A DNA stretch of 35,227 nucleotides from Streptomyces sp. S3(2020) (GCF_013044505.1 NZ_JABERD010000098.1:1-35227), one strand, 5' to 3'; numbered from the stretch's first letter, positions 1 through 6,659 are shown. A program made the numbers and translations. Notes: generated from the letters alone by a model not told the origin.

Positions 1-115
1 GATCACTGCACTGGACTGTCTGTTTTGGGGTCGTGTATTTTTTTTTTTTCAACCCGAGGACGGCATACGTTTTGCGCAGGCGTCTCGTGGGCTCGGAGAT
101 TGGTATACGAGACAG
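1..115. other. Sequencing-library adapter (P7 + i7 index + Nextera read-2), assembly artefact
   Basis: Not genomic. Positions 50-73 match the 24-nt Illumina P7 oligo with a few errors (core GACGGCATACG exact). Positions 74-81 are exactly 8 nt, the length of an i7 index. Positions 82-115 match the 34-nt Nextera read-2/mosaic-end sequence (GTCTCGTGGGCTCGGAGAT exact, about 3 mismatches further on, ending in GAGACAG). The T run at 38-49 is what the opposite strand shows when an Illumina read runs off the end of P7 into poly-A. Segment lengths and order fit a library molecule exactly. Real sequence starts at about 116. Confidence 0.96.
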
Positions 116-530
116 GGGTGGGCCGCGCCGGTCCCCGTACGGCGTCGAGGAGGGCCTTGAGCGCATCCGGCTCGCTCAGTCCGTGCAGGTCCTTGCGGAG
201 CCGGGGCGCGAGGATCGCCGGTAGCTGGCCGTCCGCCAGGGGCTCGACGACCAGCGGGACGTAGCGGCCCCGCCGGGCGATCGCGGAGGTCCACTCCTCC
301 TCGGTGTACCGCCCCGCCTCGAAGTAGCGCGGGGAGAGGATGGCGACGACGGCGGAGGCCTGGGCGAGCGCCTCGCTCATCTTCGTCACGAAGTCGTCGC
401 CGGTACGCCAGTGCCAGCGGTCCAGCACCACCTGGTAGCCGTTCTCCTGGAGGTGCCAGGCCACCCATTCCGCCCACTCGTTGTCCGGACCGGCGTAGCT
501 GATGAAGATCGGTTCGGAACTGTCGGACAT
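116..530 (-). CDS. TIR-domain protein, C-terminus missing (truncated by contig end)
   Basis: The ATG is at 530 with GGGAG just upstream. Only residues 1-138 are genomic; the reading frame then runs into adapter, giving an artefactual SYTNLRAHET-like tail. The N-terminus has the TIR beta-A signature (FISYAG, residues 9-14), a BB-loop region (DRWHWRTGDDF, 37-47), the beta-D/SP motif (AILSPRYF, 63-70) and TEEEW (76-80), where the catalytic Glu of NAD-cleaving TIR domains would be expected. In Streptomyces such N-terminal TIR domains often head long TIR-NB-ARC-TPR proteins, including FxsT-type proteins, so several hundred residues may be missing. Role (NADase effector or signalling adaptor) is not decidable here. 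A neighbouring promoter would lie in 531-653. Confidence 0.8.
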
Positions 531-653
531 GCCCGTCTCCCACCCCAGCGGCCCCGGCGGCCCCCCGCGCCTTCCTGTATACCGCCGGGAAACGCGTCCC
601 GGCTCGGGGTAAGGAAAAGTCGACGGACAGGGGATGCCAGGTCAGAGCCGGGA

Positions 654-1913
654 TCAGACCGCGCTGACCTCGGGCTTGGCGGCGACCGGCGGCTCGGCCG
701 GCAGCGGGTCCTCGGCGGGCAGCCGCCGCATCAGCACGCCGTACCCCACCGCGGCCAGCGTGCCGACGACCGCGCACAGCCCCCACAGCCACTCCGCGCC
801 GTAGTGGTCGATGATCAGGCCGGACATGAGCGGGGCGACGAGGGAGGCGACGGCCCAGGACAGGGTGTACATGCCCTGGTAGCGGCCGCGGCCGTGCACG
901 GGGGAGAGGCGGACGACGAGGCTGGTCTGGGTGGGCGCGTTGACGATCTCGGCGAGGGTCCAGACGCAGACCGTGAGGGCGAAGACGCCGATGGATCCGG
1001 CGAAGGCGGTGAGCCCGAAGCCGTAGCCGGCGAGCAGGGCCGAGATGACGAGCAGCCTGCGTGGATCGCGGTGCTGGATGTACCGGGTGACCGGGATCTG
1101 GAGGGCGACGATGAGGATGCCGTTGACGGCGATCGCCATGCCGTAGTCGGCGGGTGTGAACCCGGCCTCGCCCATCGCCACCGGCAGTCCGACCGAGCCC
1201 TGCTGGAAGACGAGGGCGATGAGGAAGGACAGTCCGACGACGCCCATGTAGCGCCCGTCGCGCAGCACGGTGCCGAGGCCGACCTCGGAGTCCGCGGCCT
1301 TCTCGCTCAGGGTCTGCTCGGGCCGCGACTCGGGCAGCTTCAGGAAGATCACGATCGCGCAGGCGGCCGTCATGCCGGCCTCGATGAGGAAGCCGGCGAG
1401 GTAGCTGAACTCGGCGATGAACCCGGCGGCCATGGAGGAGATGGCGAACCCGAGGTTGATCGCCCAGTAGTTGAGCGAGAAGGCGCGCACCCGGTCCTCG
1501 GGCCGCACGATGTCGGCCATCATCGCCTGCACGGCGGGCCGCGAGGCGTTGCTCGTCATGCCGACGAGGAAGGCGACGGCGGCGATGGCGACCGGGTGGT
1601 GCATGAAGCCGAGCAGTGCGACGGAGGCGGCGGTGGAGGCCTGGGCGATGAGCAGCGTGGGCCGCCGTCCCAGCCGGTCGGTCATGACTCCGGCGCCGAC
1701 GGACGAGACGACGCCGCCCAGCCCGTGCAGGGAGGCGACGAGACCGGCGAAGGCGGCGGAGTACCCGCGGTCGAGCGTGAGGTAGAGCGCCATGAAGGTG
1801 GCGACGAAGGCACCGAGGCGGTTGACGAGGGTACTGGTCCACAGCCACCAGAACTCACGGGGGAGCCCGGAGACGGATTCCCTCAGGGCACGTCTCATGG
1901 TGGCTGGTGACAT
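654..1913 (-). CDS. MFS transporter, 12-TM DHA1/MdtH-like
   Basis: A 419-residue inner-membrane transporter. Start ATG at 1913 (MSPATMRRAL) was preferred over an upstream frame start because GGGGGA lies just before it and the upstream residues are not membrane-like. About twelve hydrophobic segments are visible. The loop 2-3 signature GVMTDRLGRRPTLL (around residues 75-88) is the classic major facilitator motif. A soluble loop rich in charged residues (ESRPEQTLSEKAADSE) separates the two six-helix halves. Short cytosolic tail rich in Pro/Ala. The substrate is unknown; the family is proton-driven drug/metabolite export. It diverges from gpmA across a 154-bp intergenic region. A second ATG in frame at 1898 is possible. 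Confidence 0.85.
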   Translation of the reverse strand: MSPATMRRALRESVSGLPREFWWLWTSTLVNRLGAFVATFMALYLTLDRGYSAAFAGLVASLHGLGGVVSSVGAGVMTDRLGRRPTLLIAQASTAASVALLGFMHHPVAIAAVAFLVGMTSNASRPAVQAMMADIVRPEDRVRAFSLNYWAINLGFAISSMAAGFIAEFSYLAGFLIEAGMTAACAIVIFLKLPESRPEQTLSEKAADSEVGLGTVLRDGRYMGVVGLSFLIALVFQQGSVGLPVAMGEAGFTPADYGMAIAVNGILIVALQIPVTRYIQHRDPRRLLVISALLAGYGFGLTAFAGSIGVFALTVCVWTLAEIVNAPTQTSLVVRLSPVHGRGRYQGMYTLSWAVASLVAPLMSGLIIDHYGAEWLWGLCAVVGTLAAVGYGVLMRRLPAEDPLPAEPPVAAKPEVSAV

Positions 1914-2054
1914 GGTGGTTCCCCCGGGGTGATGTAAGTGTCTCTGGCGGCAGCGGCAACTTACAATCGGCGTGCTCGGTGAAGCCACTCAATTAACAGA
2001 TCCCGTCAACCGTCCGCCTGCCGAGCACCGGCACAAGCGATCGAGTCGGTGGAT

Positions 2055-2060
2055 TACGCT
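2055..2060 (+). promoter_or_regulatory. Probable -10 box of a leaderless gpmA transcript
   Basis: TACGCT (TANNNT) ends 7 nt before the gpmA ATG at 2068, and there is no convincing Shine-Dalgarno sequence at the usual distance. Transcription would start at or next to the start codon. No clear -35 element is visible. Confidence 0.45.
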
Positions 2061-2067
2061 CATACGC

Positions 2068-2829
2068 ATGGCCGACGCACCGTACAAGCTGATCCTCCTC
2101 CGCCACGGCGAGAGCGAGTGGAACGCGAAGAACCTGTTCACCGGCTGGGTGGACGTGAACCTGAACGAGAAGGGCGAGAAGGAGGCAGTCCGCGGTGGCG
2201 AGCTCCTGAAGGACGCCGACCTTCTCCCCGACGTGGTCCACACGTCCCTCCAGAAGCGCGCGATCCGCACGGCCCAGCTGGCCCTCGAATCCGCGGACCG
2301 CCACTGGATCCCGGTCCACCGCTCGTGGCGCCTGAACGAGCGTCACTACGGCGCCCTCCAGGGCAAGGACAAGGCGCAGACCCTCGCGGAGTTCGGCGAG
2401 GAGCAGTTCATGCTCTGGCGCCGCTCCTACGACACTCCGCCGCCCGCGCTCGAGGACGGCACCGAGTACTCCCAGTCGGACGACCCGCGCTACGCGACGA
2501 TCCCCCCGGAGCTCCGCCCCCGCACGGAGTGCCTCAAGGACGTCGTGACGCGCATGCTCCCGTACTGGTACGACGGCATCGTCCCCGACCTCCTCACAGG
2601 CCGCACGGTCCTGGTCGCGGCCCACGGCAACTCCCTCCGCGCCCTGGTCAAGCACCTCGACGGCATCTCCGACGCCGACATCGCGGGCCTGAACATCCCC
2701 ACGGGCATCCCCCTGTCCTACGAACTCGACGCCGACTTCAACCCCCTGAACCCCGGCGGCACCTACCTCGACCCCGACGCGGCCGCAGCGGCCATCGAGG
2801 CGGTCAAGAACCAGGGCAAGAAGAAGTAA
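2068..2829 (+). CDS. gpmA: 2,3-bisphosphoglycerate-dependent phosphoglycerate mutase
   Basis: Cytosolic glycolytic/gluconeogenic enzyme interconverting 3- and 2-phosphoglycerate through a phosphohistidine. 253 residues, the usual length. The N-terminal LLRHGESEWN motif carries the catalytic His (about residue 12). ERHYGALQGKDK is the family signature, and VAAHGNSLRALVKHL carries the second histidine. The start at ATG 2068 (MADAPYKLIL) fits the family N-terminus; longer frame starts upstream add non-conserved residues. The C-terminus ends in a Lys-rich tail (NQGKKK). Monocistronic: divergent from the MFS gene and closed by a strong hairpin at 2839-2883. Confidence 0.97.
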   Translation: MADAPYKLILLRHGESEWNAKNLFTGWVDVNLNEKGEKEAVRGGELLKDADLLPDVVHTSLQKRAIRTAQLALESADRHWIPVHRSWRLNERHYGALQGKDKAQTLAEFGEEQFMLWRRSYDTPPPALEDGTEYSQSDDPRYATIPPELRPRTECLKDVVTRMLPYWYDGIVPDLLTGRTVLVAAHGNSLRALVKHLDGISDADIAGLNIPTGIPLSYELDADFNPLNPGGTYLDPDAAAAAIEAVKNQGKKK

Positions 2830-2838
2830 CGCGACGCT

Positions 2839-2883
2839 GATAAGCCCCCCACCTGCGGTTTCCCTGCGGGTGGGGGGCTTATC
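2839..2883 (+). terminator. Strong rho-independent-type hairpin after gpmA
   Basis: Perfect 15-bp stem (GATAAGCCCCCCACC at 2839-2853 with GGTGGGGGGCTTATC at 2869-2883), 15-nt loop. No long U-tract, as is common in Streptomyces. Confidence 0.85.
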
Positions 2884-2892
2884 GTCGGCCTT

Positions 2893-2910
2893 GGGCCGTC
2901 TCTGGGCCGT
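2893..2910. repeat. Paired direct repeat GGGCCGTC, 11-bp spacing (left copy)
   Basis: GGGCCGTC occurs twice with starts 11 bp apart (TGGGCCGTCTCTGGGCCGTC). An almost identical pair lies at 5052-5071. Closely spaced TGGGCC repeats beside actinomycete tyrosine-recombinase elements suggest integrase arm-type sites; that role is an inference. Confidence 0.5.
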
Positions 2911-2929
2911 CAGCTGCTGGATCGGGCCG

Positions 2930-3109
2930 CTAAACGCGTCGGCGCCAGCGTCGGATGCGGACGTCGAGGACGATCAGCAGGGCCGTCGGGATGACGATCT
3001 CGGCGGGGGCGCTGGCCCAGAGGGCGAGCGCTCCGCCGGCCGTGCCGATGAGCGCGATCGGCAGGTCGCGAGGACAGATGTCGACGGTGACACCTGCACG
3101 TGGGACCAT
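2930..3109 (-). CDS. Small two-helix membrane protein, possibly of integrative-element origin
   Basis: 59 residues, ATG at 3109 preceded by an excellent GGAGG 5 nt away; stop TAG at 2930. The sequence begins MVPRAGVTVDICPRDLPIAL. It has two hydrophobic stretches (about residues 16-32 and 36-50, with IALIGTAGGALALWA and IVIPTALLIVLDV) and a very basic end (RIRRWRRRV). Size and topology resemble the small spread/transfer-associated membrane proteins of Streptomyces plasmids and integrative conjugative elements, but no motif proves this. It ends 20 bp from the TGGGCCGTC repeat pair, consistent with an element border. Confidence 0.6.
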   Translation of the reverse strand: MVPRAGVTVDICPRDLPIALIGTAGGALALWASAPAEIVIPTALLIVLDVRIRRWRRRV

Positions 3110-3165
3110 GTGGCCTCCATCTGTGGTCGGTTCCTGGCTAGGGTTTCCGAGTGTGGAAATGGAAA

Positions 3166-3195
3166 CGAATGCCGCCCCTGCTCGGGCGGCATTCG
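3166..3195. terminator. Perfect 12-bp hairpin upstream of the small membrane gene
   Basis: CGAATGCCGCCC (3166-3177) pairs with GGGCGGCATTCG (3184-3195), 6-nt loop. It could terminate transcription in either direction or insulate the small gene at 2930-3109. Confidence 0.6.
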
Positions 3196-3370
3196 CATGC
3201 GGTGAGACTTTCGCACACCTCTACTCTGCGGGACAAACTTGCAGATGGGAGAGGTCTTCTACTTCTACAGTAGAAAAATAGAAGGACGAGGGAAATCGGA
3301 ACGGCTTACTCTGGGCGTTGACCTGCAAGAACATGCATCGAGATTTCCCTTGGTTGCCTATTCTCTCCTG

Positions 3371-3390
3371 TTCTTGCTAGCTAGCAAGAA
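3371..3390. promoter_or_regulatory. 20-bp perfect palindrome, probable repressor operator
   Basis: TTCTTGCTAGCTAGCAAGAA is self-complementary over all 20 bases. Perfect palindromes with a CTTGCTAGCAAG-type core are what a dimeric GntR-family repressor, such as plasmid/element Kor proteins, would bind. No regulator gene survives in this window, so the ligand is unknown. Confidence 0.55.
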
Positions 3391-3420
3391 AGGTCGCGAT
3401 CTAGGCATGGAGCTGAGCCT

Positions 3421-3460
3421 CATGCTCAGTTTCTGGGCCTCGTGCTCAGTTTCCGAGCCT
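3421..3460. repeat. Tandem 20-bp repeat with CTCAGTTTC core
   Basis: Two adjacent 20-bp units (3421-3440 and 3441-3460) agree at 17 of 20 positions; both contain GTGCTCAGTTTC or ATGCTCAGTTTC. An 11-bp identical piece, CTCAGTTTCCG, recurs at 4175-4185 just after the SMI1/KNR4 gene, so the motif brackets that gene. Confidence 0.6.
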
Positions 3461-3651
3461 TCCGGCGCCCGCGCCTGATCAGAGTTTCAGCCTAGAAGCT
3501 TCGTATGCTTGAGCGACTGCGTTTCGTGTGCGTTCCTGGCTGGAGGGCATCAGGTGCAGGCCCTAGACGCCGTGAGCTTCCCAAGCTCATGTCACGGTGC
3601 GCCGTGAGCGGTGGCATCGACAAGGGGAACTGCGTCGCTGAGGATCCTGGG

Positions 3652-4158
3652 GTGACTGATGACGAGCTTGTCCTGGCGGTCCGTACGCATGTGGCCGGCC
3701 GCGGGCTGCCCGGCCCGGCAACTGCTGAGGACGTCGCCGCCTTCGAGCAGGTGGTGGGGCATCCGATGCCCGAGCTGTTGAAGCGGATCTATCTCGAAGT
3801 CGCCAACGGTGGCTTCGGACCGTGGCAAGTGGTGTCCGTGACCGAGACGGACGACTGGTTCAGCGACTGCCCAGACATCACCACGGCCTACCGCGGATTC
3901 ACTGCCCCCGATGACGTCCTCCCGTCGGGAATCGTCCCGCTGATGGACCGGGGCTGCGCGATGTGGACGCTGATCGACTTCCGGACGGCCGACGGCCAGA
4001 TGTGGGACTGGGACCCCAACCTGTGCTGCGTCCGCCACGCCCCTGCACCGATAGGACAATCACTCGCGCAGTGGCTCACCGACTGGCTGCAGGGCAAGGC
4101 GCACGAGGGCCCCTACCCGGAACGGGTATCGATCGCCTCCGGCTGTCGCAACTCGTAA
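3652..4158 (+). CDS. SMI1/KNR4-family protein
   Basis: 169 residues from GTG 3652 (VTDDELVLAVRTHV) with AGGA about 8 nt upstream. In-frame starts at 3505 or 3589 would add residues that do not look like the family. The SMI1/KNR4 fold is suggested by the N-terminal helix with FEQVVGHPMPELLKRIYLEVANGGFGPW (about residues 28-55), then GIVPLMDRGCAMWTLIDF and GQMWDWDPN. SMI1/KNR4 proteins in bacteria often act as immunity proteins of polymorphic toxins; a stand-alone copy may be an orphan immunity gene. No toxin gene is adjacent. It lies in the proposed element remnant. Confidence 0.75.
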   Translation: MTDDELVLAVRTHVAGRGLPGPATAEDVAAFEQVVGHPMPELLKRIYLEVANGGFGPWQVVSVTETDDWFSDCPDITTAYRGFTAPDDVLPSGIVPLMDRGCAMWTLIDFRTADGQMWDWDPNLCCVRHAPAPIGQSLAQWLTDWLQGKAHEGPYPERVSIASGCRNS

Positions 4159-4477
4159 GGCCGGTTGGGCCCGCCTCAGTTTCCGTCTCATTCATCGGGG
4201 TTCACGGCCGTTCAGACGAGACCGCAGGCCCGGTGGGACACAGAGTCGGGCCATCCATGAACGCAGGCGAACGCCCCTGAACCCAACGGATTCCTGTTAG
4301 CCCCAGACCCCACCACCACAGGTGGAAAGCGTGCACCTGGAGGAGTGCTCCCGCCGTACCGACCCGCGTGCGCCTGCACCGCCTGACTTCACCAGCCATG
4401 CGCCCTGCTCGGTGCCGGCTGCGTGACGCACGCTGGATGCCCGAACGCACAGCGAACCAACGGGAGGGGGACACCCC
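4159..4477. other. Intergenic stretch, no gene seen
   Basis: I see no credible coding region in any frame: third-position bias is absent and there is no ribosome binding site. It contains the third CTCAGTTTCCG copy (4175-4185) beside TTGGGCCCG. Confidence 0.4.
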
Positions 4478-4645
4478 GTGGGTGAGTGGAAGCAGGGTAA
4501 GTGCGGTTGGCCGACGGCGGCCGGTGGGCGCTGTCAGAACAAGACGCTGAAGGGCACGTCGCGTTGCTATCTCCACCAGGGCGACTGGACGAAGCGTGGC
4601 CAGGCCGAACTGAAGAAGCGGGCGAGCAGGCGCCGTAGGAAATGA
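4478..4645 (+). CDS. Small Cys/His protein, putative zinc-binding
   Basis: 55 residues, GTG at 4478 preceded by GGAGGGGG (4463-4470) at good spacing; TGA at 4643-4645. Cys9, Cys19, Cys30 and His33 form a C-x9-C-x10-C-x2-H pattern (KCGWPTAAGGRC ... SRCYLHQG), reminiscent of short actinobacterial proteins with a knuckle-like metal site. The C-terminus is very basic (KKRASRRRRK), suggesting nucleic-acid contact. Strong ribosome binding site and compact composition argue it is real. It lies 42 bp before the next gene and may be co-transcribed. Function unknown. Confidence 0.6.
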   Translation: MGEWKQGKCGWPTAAGGRCQNKTLKGTSRCYLHQGDWTKRGQAELKKRASRRRRK

Positions 4646-4687
4646 TCCGTACACGGTCCGGGACCACTCAGCGGCTGTTTGGAGGGG

Positions 4688-5035
4688 GTGGGGTCGAAGC
4701 TTCACGAGTTCCCGGACCGTAGTAGCTCGGGGATCTCTTCTGAGCCACCCCCGCTGCCAGGCGAATACGACCAGTTGGTGCTGAGTCCTGAACGCCTTCT
4801 CGACGCCCCTCTGCCCGAGCTTTTCGCGGAACTGAACGTCACGCTGGACGAGTCTTCGATTACCGACCCAAACTTCACGGGTGCTGCCGTGGTCACCCGA
4901 GATCGTGTGATCCTCTCGATGAGGGTAGGCCAACCGCACTGGGAGCGCGACGCCGTTGCGCGAGTGCTGTTGGGGCGCGTGCTCGATGTGCTGTTGTCAC
5001 CGTTGCCTGAGCCGTACCGCATCAGTGAGGTCTGA
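4688..5035 (+). CDS. Unknown protein in the element remnant
   Basis: About 115 residues. The start is uncertain: GTG 4688 (VGSKLHEFPD) or TTG 4679, with GGAGGGG at 4681-4687. The protein has a Ser/Pro-rich N-terminus (SSGISSEPPPLPGEY) and an alternating hydrophobic/charged body (LFAELNVTLDESSITDPNFTGAAVVTRDRVILSMR), ending PYRISEV. No signal peptide or membrane helix. I do not recognise the family. It ends 17 bp before the right TGGGCCGTC repeat pair. Confidence 0.55.
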   Translation: MGSKLHEFPDRSSSGISSEPPPLPGEYDQLVLSPERLLDAPLPELFAELNVTLDESSITDPNFTGAAVVTRDRVILSMRVGQPHWERDAVARVLLGRVLDVLLSPLPEPYRISEV

Positions 5036-5051
5036 GCCGATCCGCTATCTG

Positions 5052-5071
5052 GGCCGTCCCTGGGCCGTCCG
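5052..5071. repeat. Paired direct repeat GGGCCGTC, 11-bp spacing (right copy)
   Basis: TGGGCCGTCCCTGGGCCGTC differs from the left pair at 2893-2910 essentially only in the T/C of the spacer. The two pairs bracket the accessory genes at 2930-5035 and are in the same orientation. Confidence 0.5.
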
Positions 5072-5194
5072 ACGCTGCTCGGCAGTGGCCAATGACGACC
5101 GACGACGACCACCAGGTGCGTGAGCCTACGGCCCCTGGCCAGCAAAAACCCGGCTCCCCAAGGTCCCCGACAACACCCAGGGCAATGCCTGGAC

Positions 5195-5236
5195 AAGCCC
5201 CTACGCCCTGCGGTGTCCGCCCGGGGTAGGGGGCTT
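5195..5236. terminator. Hairpin between convergent genes
   Basis: AAGCCCCTAC (5195-5204) pairs with GTAGGGGGCTT (5226-5236; one bulged G), with a GC-rich 21-nt loop. It sits between the + gene ending at 5035 and the - gene ending at 5260, so it may serve both. Confidence 0.6.
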
Positions 5237-5259
5237 CGTGCTGTCCGTGTCCGTGGGAG

Positions 5260-5670
5260 TCAGGCCGGTATCCAAGTGGGCCATTGTGGGGGGATGTTGC
5301 TGGTGGGGCAGCGGCCTGAGTCGCCGGGGTAGTCGTTCAGGGTGCCTATGGTGGCGAAGAGCCACCATGCGAGCAGGAGTGTGACGGTGAGGACCAGGAG
5401 CGTCGGTAGGCACAGGCGTACGGCTGTCGGTGCGTGACGTGCCAGGCGGCGTCCCGTCGCCAGTGCCGCGAGTGCGGCGAGGCCGCCGGCGACTGGGGTC
5501 ACGGGGAGCAGGAGGTTGAGCTGGAGGCGTCCGCCCGCTTCGAAGCCCGCGTCGCAGTACGCGCGGGCCCAGGCGGTCAGGGACCAGCCGGCCAGGCCCA
5601 GCGCGCAGCCGAAGAACAGCGAAGCGGTCCAGGGGAGCCATGTGAAGCGGCCGGACTTAACAATGCCCAT
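5260..5670 (-). CDS. Small integral membrane protein, unknown
   Basis: 136 residues from ATG 5670 (MGIVKSGRFTWLPW). Upstream in-frame residues are not conserved-looking and no good ribosome binding site is seen for any start, so the N-terminus is uncertain. Three to four hydrophobic segments: TASLFFGCALGLAGWSLTAWA, LLLPVTPVAGGLAALAALA and LCLPTLLVLTVTLLLAWWLFATI. The extracytoplasmic end carries one Cys and a Pro/Trp-rich tail (IPPQWPTWIPA). No recognised family. Divergent from the membrane gene at 5838. Confidence 0.65.
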   Translation of the reverse strand: MGIVKSGRFTWLPWTASLFFGCALGLAGWSLTAWARAYCDAGFEAGGRLQLNLLLPVTPVAGGLAALAALATGRRLARHAPTAVRLCLPTLLVLTVTLLLAWWLFATIGTLNDYPGDSGRCPTSNIPPQWPTWIPA

Positions 5671-5837
5671 GACATGGCATGACGTCGCTCGCCCGTCTCG
5701 CGGTTCCTCGACGGAACGGGCGAGCTCGGAACTAGGCGCCTTCGAATGAGTACGACGGTGAGTACCGCTACTCACGCCCTCACTCCCACCCCACCCCCAC
5801 CATGAAGTCACACGACCACTCACAGGGGGACCGACCG

Positions 5838-6176
5838 ATGAACGCCCGCCCGCTCCGCACCCTCACCCGTCTCACCTTCGCCAACCCCGCCTCGCTCGCC
5901 TACCTCGCCGTCGTCGGTGTCGCCCTGGTGGTCGCCGCCTCCGAGCCCCTGTACTCCGACGTGTCCGGGTCGATGATCTGGGTGTGGCCGGCGATGCTGG
6001 CGCTCCCGGCGTACGTGCCGATCGCGGCGCTCGGTGCGGCGGTGCTGGGGGAGAGCGCGCCCGGGCTGTTCGTCGGCAGCATCGTGCTCGCCGCGCTGGT
6101 CCAGTCGCTTACCCTCGGCGCGCTCTTCGAATTCCTGTGCGGTCGGCTCACCCGTCCGGATAGCCTGAGCGCATGA
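5838..6176 (+). CDS. Small membrane protein, SCO4225-like
   Basis: 112 residues from ATG 5838 (MNARPLRTLTRLTF), with GGGGGA just upstream; the ATG at 5802 lacks one. Three membrane helices are visible: ASLAYLAVVGVALVVAA, SMIWVWPAMLALPAYVPIAALGAAVLG and LFVGSIVLAALVQSLTLGALFEFL. Size, topology and location upstream of the phoU region match what I recall as the SCO4225 family of actinomycete membrane proteins; the function is not known. Its TGA overlaps an ATG at 6173 (ATGA), which would couple it to the next gene if that were the true start there. Confidence 0.75.
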   Translation: MNARPLRTLTRLTFANPASLAYLAVVGVALVVAASEPLYSDVSGSMIWVWPAMLALPAYVPIAALGAAVLGESAPGLFVGSIVLAALVQSLTLGALFEFLCGRLTRPDSLSA

Positions 6177-6197
6177 CGAATCACCACCGAAAGGGCG

Positions 6198-6614
6198 ATG
6201 CCGCGTAGGCGTCCCTCCGCGGTACGGGCCGCGACACCGATACGGATACGACGTTCCCGGCAACCCCGTTTCGGCCGGATCTCCGCAGGCTGTGCCGCCG
6301 ACATCCGCAGGCTGGAGCACCGCCGCTTCTCGCCGGGGGAGACCGACAGGGTGTTCCGCTACTGGGCCGCCCTCGCGCACGGCCCCTTCGCCCATCTGAC
6401 CCGCGACGTCGACACCTGCGGCATCCCCGAGTGCGGGTGCGACCCGGGGTACACCCGCGATCACCTCGAACAGGTGCTCCGCGCCCTCCCCACCAAGTCC
6501 GCCCGCGAACTCCGCGCCCTGCTCGACGAACTCGACGCCGTCATCCTGCGCCGGGCCCGCGTCCTGCCCTACTCCTCGCCCGACGTCCCGTGGTGGTGGG
6601 AGTGGTGGTTCTGA
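6198..6614 (+). CDS. Conserved unknown protein, N-terminus possibly frameshifted
   Basis: 138 residues as read from ATG 6198. From about residue 33 (CAADIRRLEHRRFSPGETDRVFRYW) it looks like a real folded protein: two short acidic/Cys stretches (TCGIPECGCDPGYT), a long helix (LEQVLRALPTKSARELRALLDELDAVILRRARVLP) and a Trp-rich end (VPWWWEWWF). The first ~30 residues are Arg-rich with poor third-position GC and look out of frame; see findings. An ATG at 6173 overlapping the previous stop opens a frame that closes after 11 codons. Family not recognised. Confidence 0.6.
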   Translation: MPRRRPSAVRAATPIRIRRSRQPRFGRISAGCAADIRRLEHRRFSPGETDRVFRYWAALAHGPFAHLTRDVDTCGIPECGCDPGYTRDHLEQVLRALPTKSARELRALLDELDAVILRRARVLPYSSPDVPWWWEWWF

Positions 6615-6615
6615 G

Positions 6616-6659
6616 CAGGCAAGGGACAGGCAGGGGACAGGCAGGGGACGGGCAAGGGG
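6616..6659. repeat. 11-bp tandem repeat, 4 copies
   Basis: Units CAGGCAAGGGA, CAGGCAGGGGA, CAGGCAGGGGA and CGGGCAAGGGG directly follow the stop codon at 6614. Short G-rich microrepeat; no function proposed. Confidence 0.8.

Larger units (their letters stand above)
3196..3651. other. Low-GC intergenic stretch with operator-like repeats
   Basis: No convincing gene. GC is visibly lower than anywhere else in the window, especially 3215-3400. It contains TTCTACAGTAGAA-type inverted repeats near 3258-3275, the 20-bp palindrome at 3371-3390 and the 20-bp tandem duplication at 3421-3460. Composition suggests acquired or regulatory DNA. Confidence 0.5.

Noticed and set aside
49..1848. 599-residue minus-strand open frame across the MFS gene
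   Set aside because: Arg/Pro-rich shadow of the real MFS and TIR frames, with no membrane or domain signature and an adapter-derived end.
4202..4939. 245-residue minus-strand open frame
   Set aside because: No ribosome binding site, no protein-like features, and antisense to two better-supported small genes.
6198..6614. Programmed frameshift at the start of this gene
   Set aside because: No slippery heptamer or clear stimulatory structure is seen; sequence error or decay is simpler.
6616..6659. Coding extension through the 11-bp repeat
   Set aside because: The repeat begins just after the stop codon and shows no codon bias.
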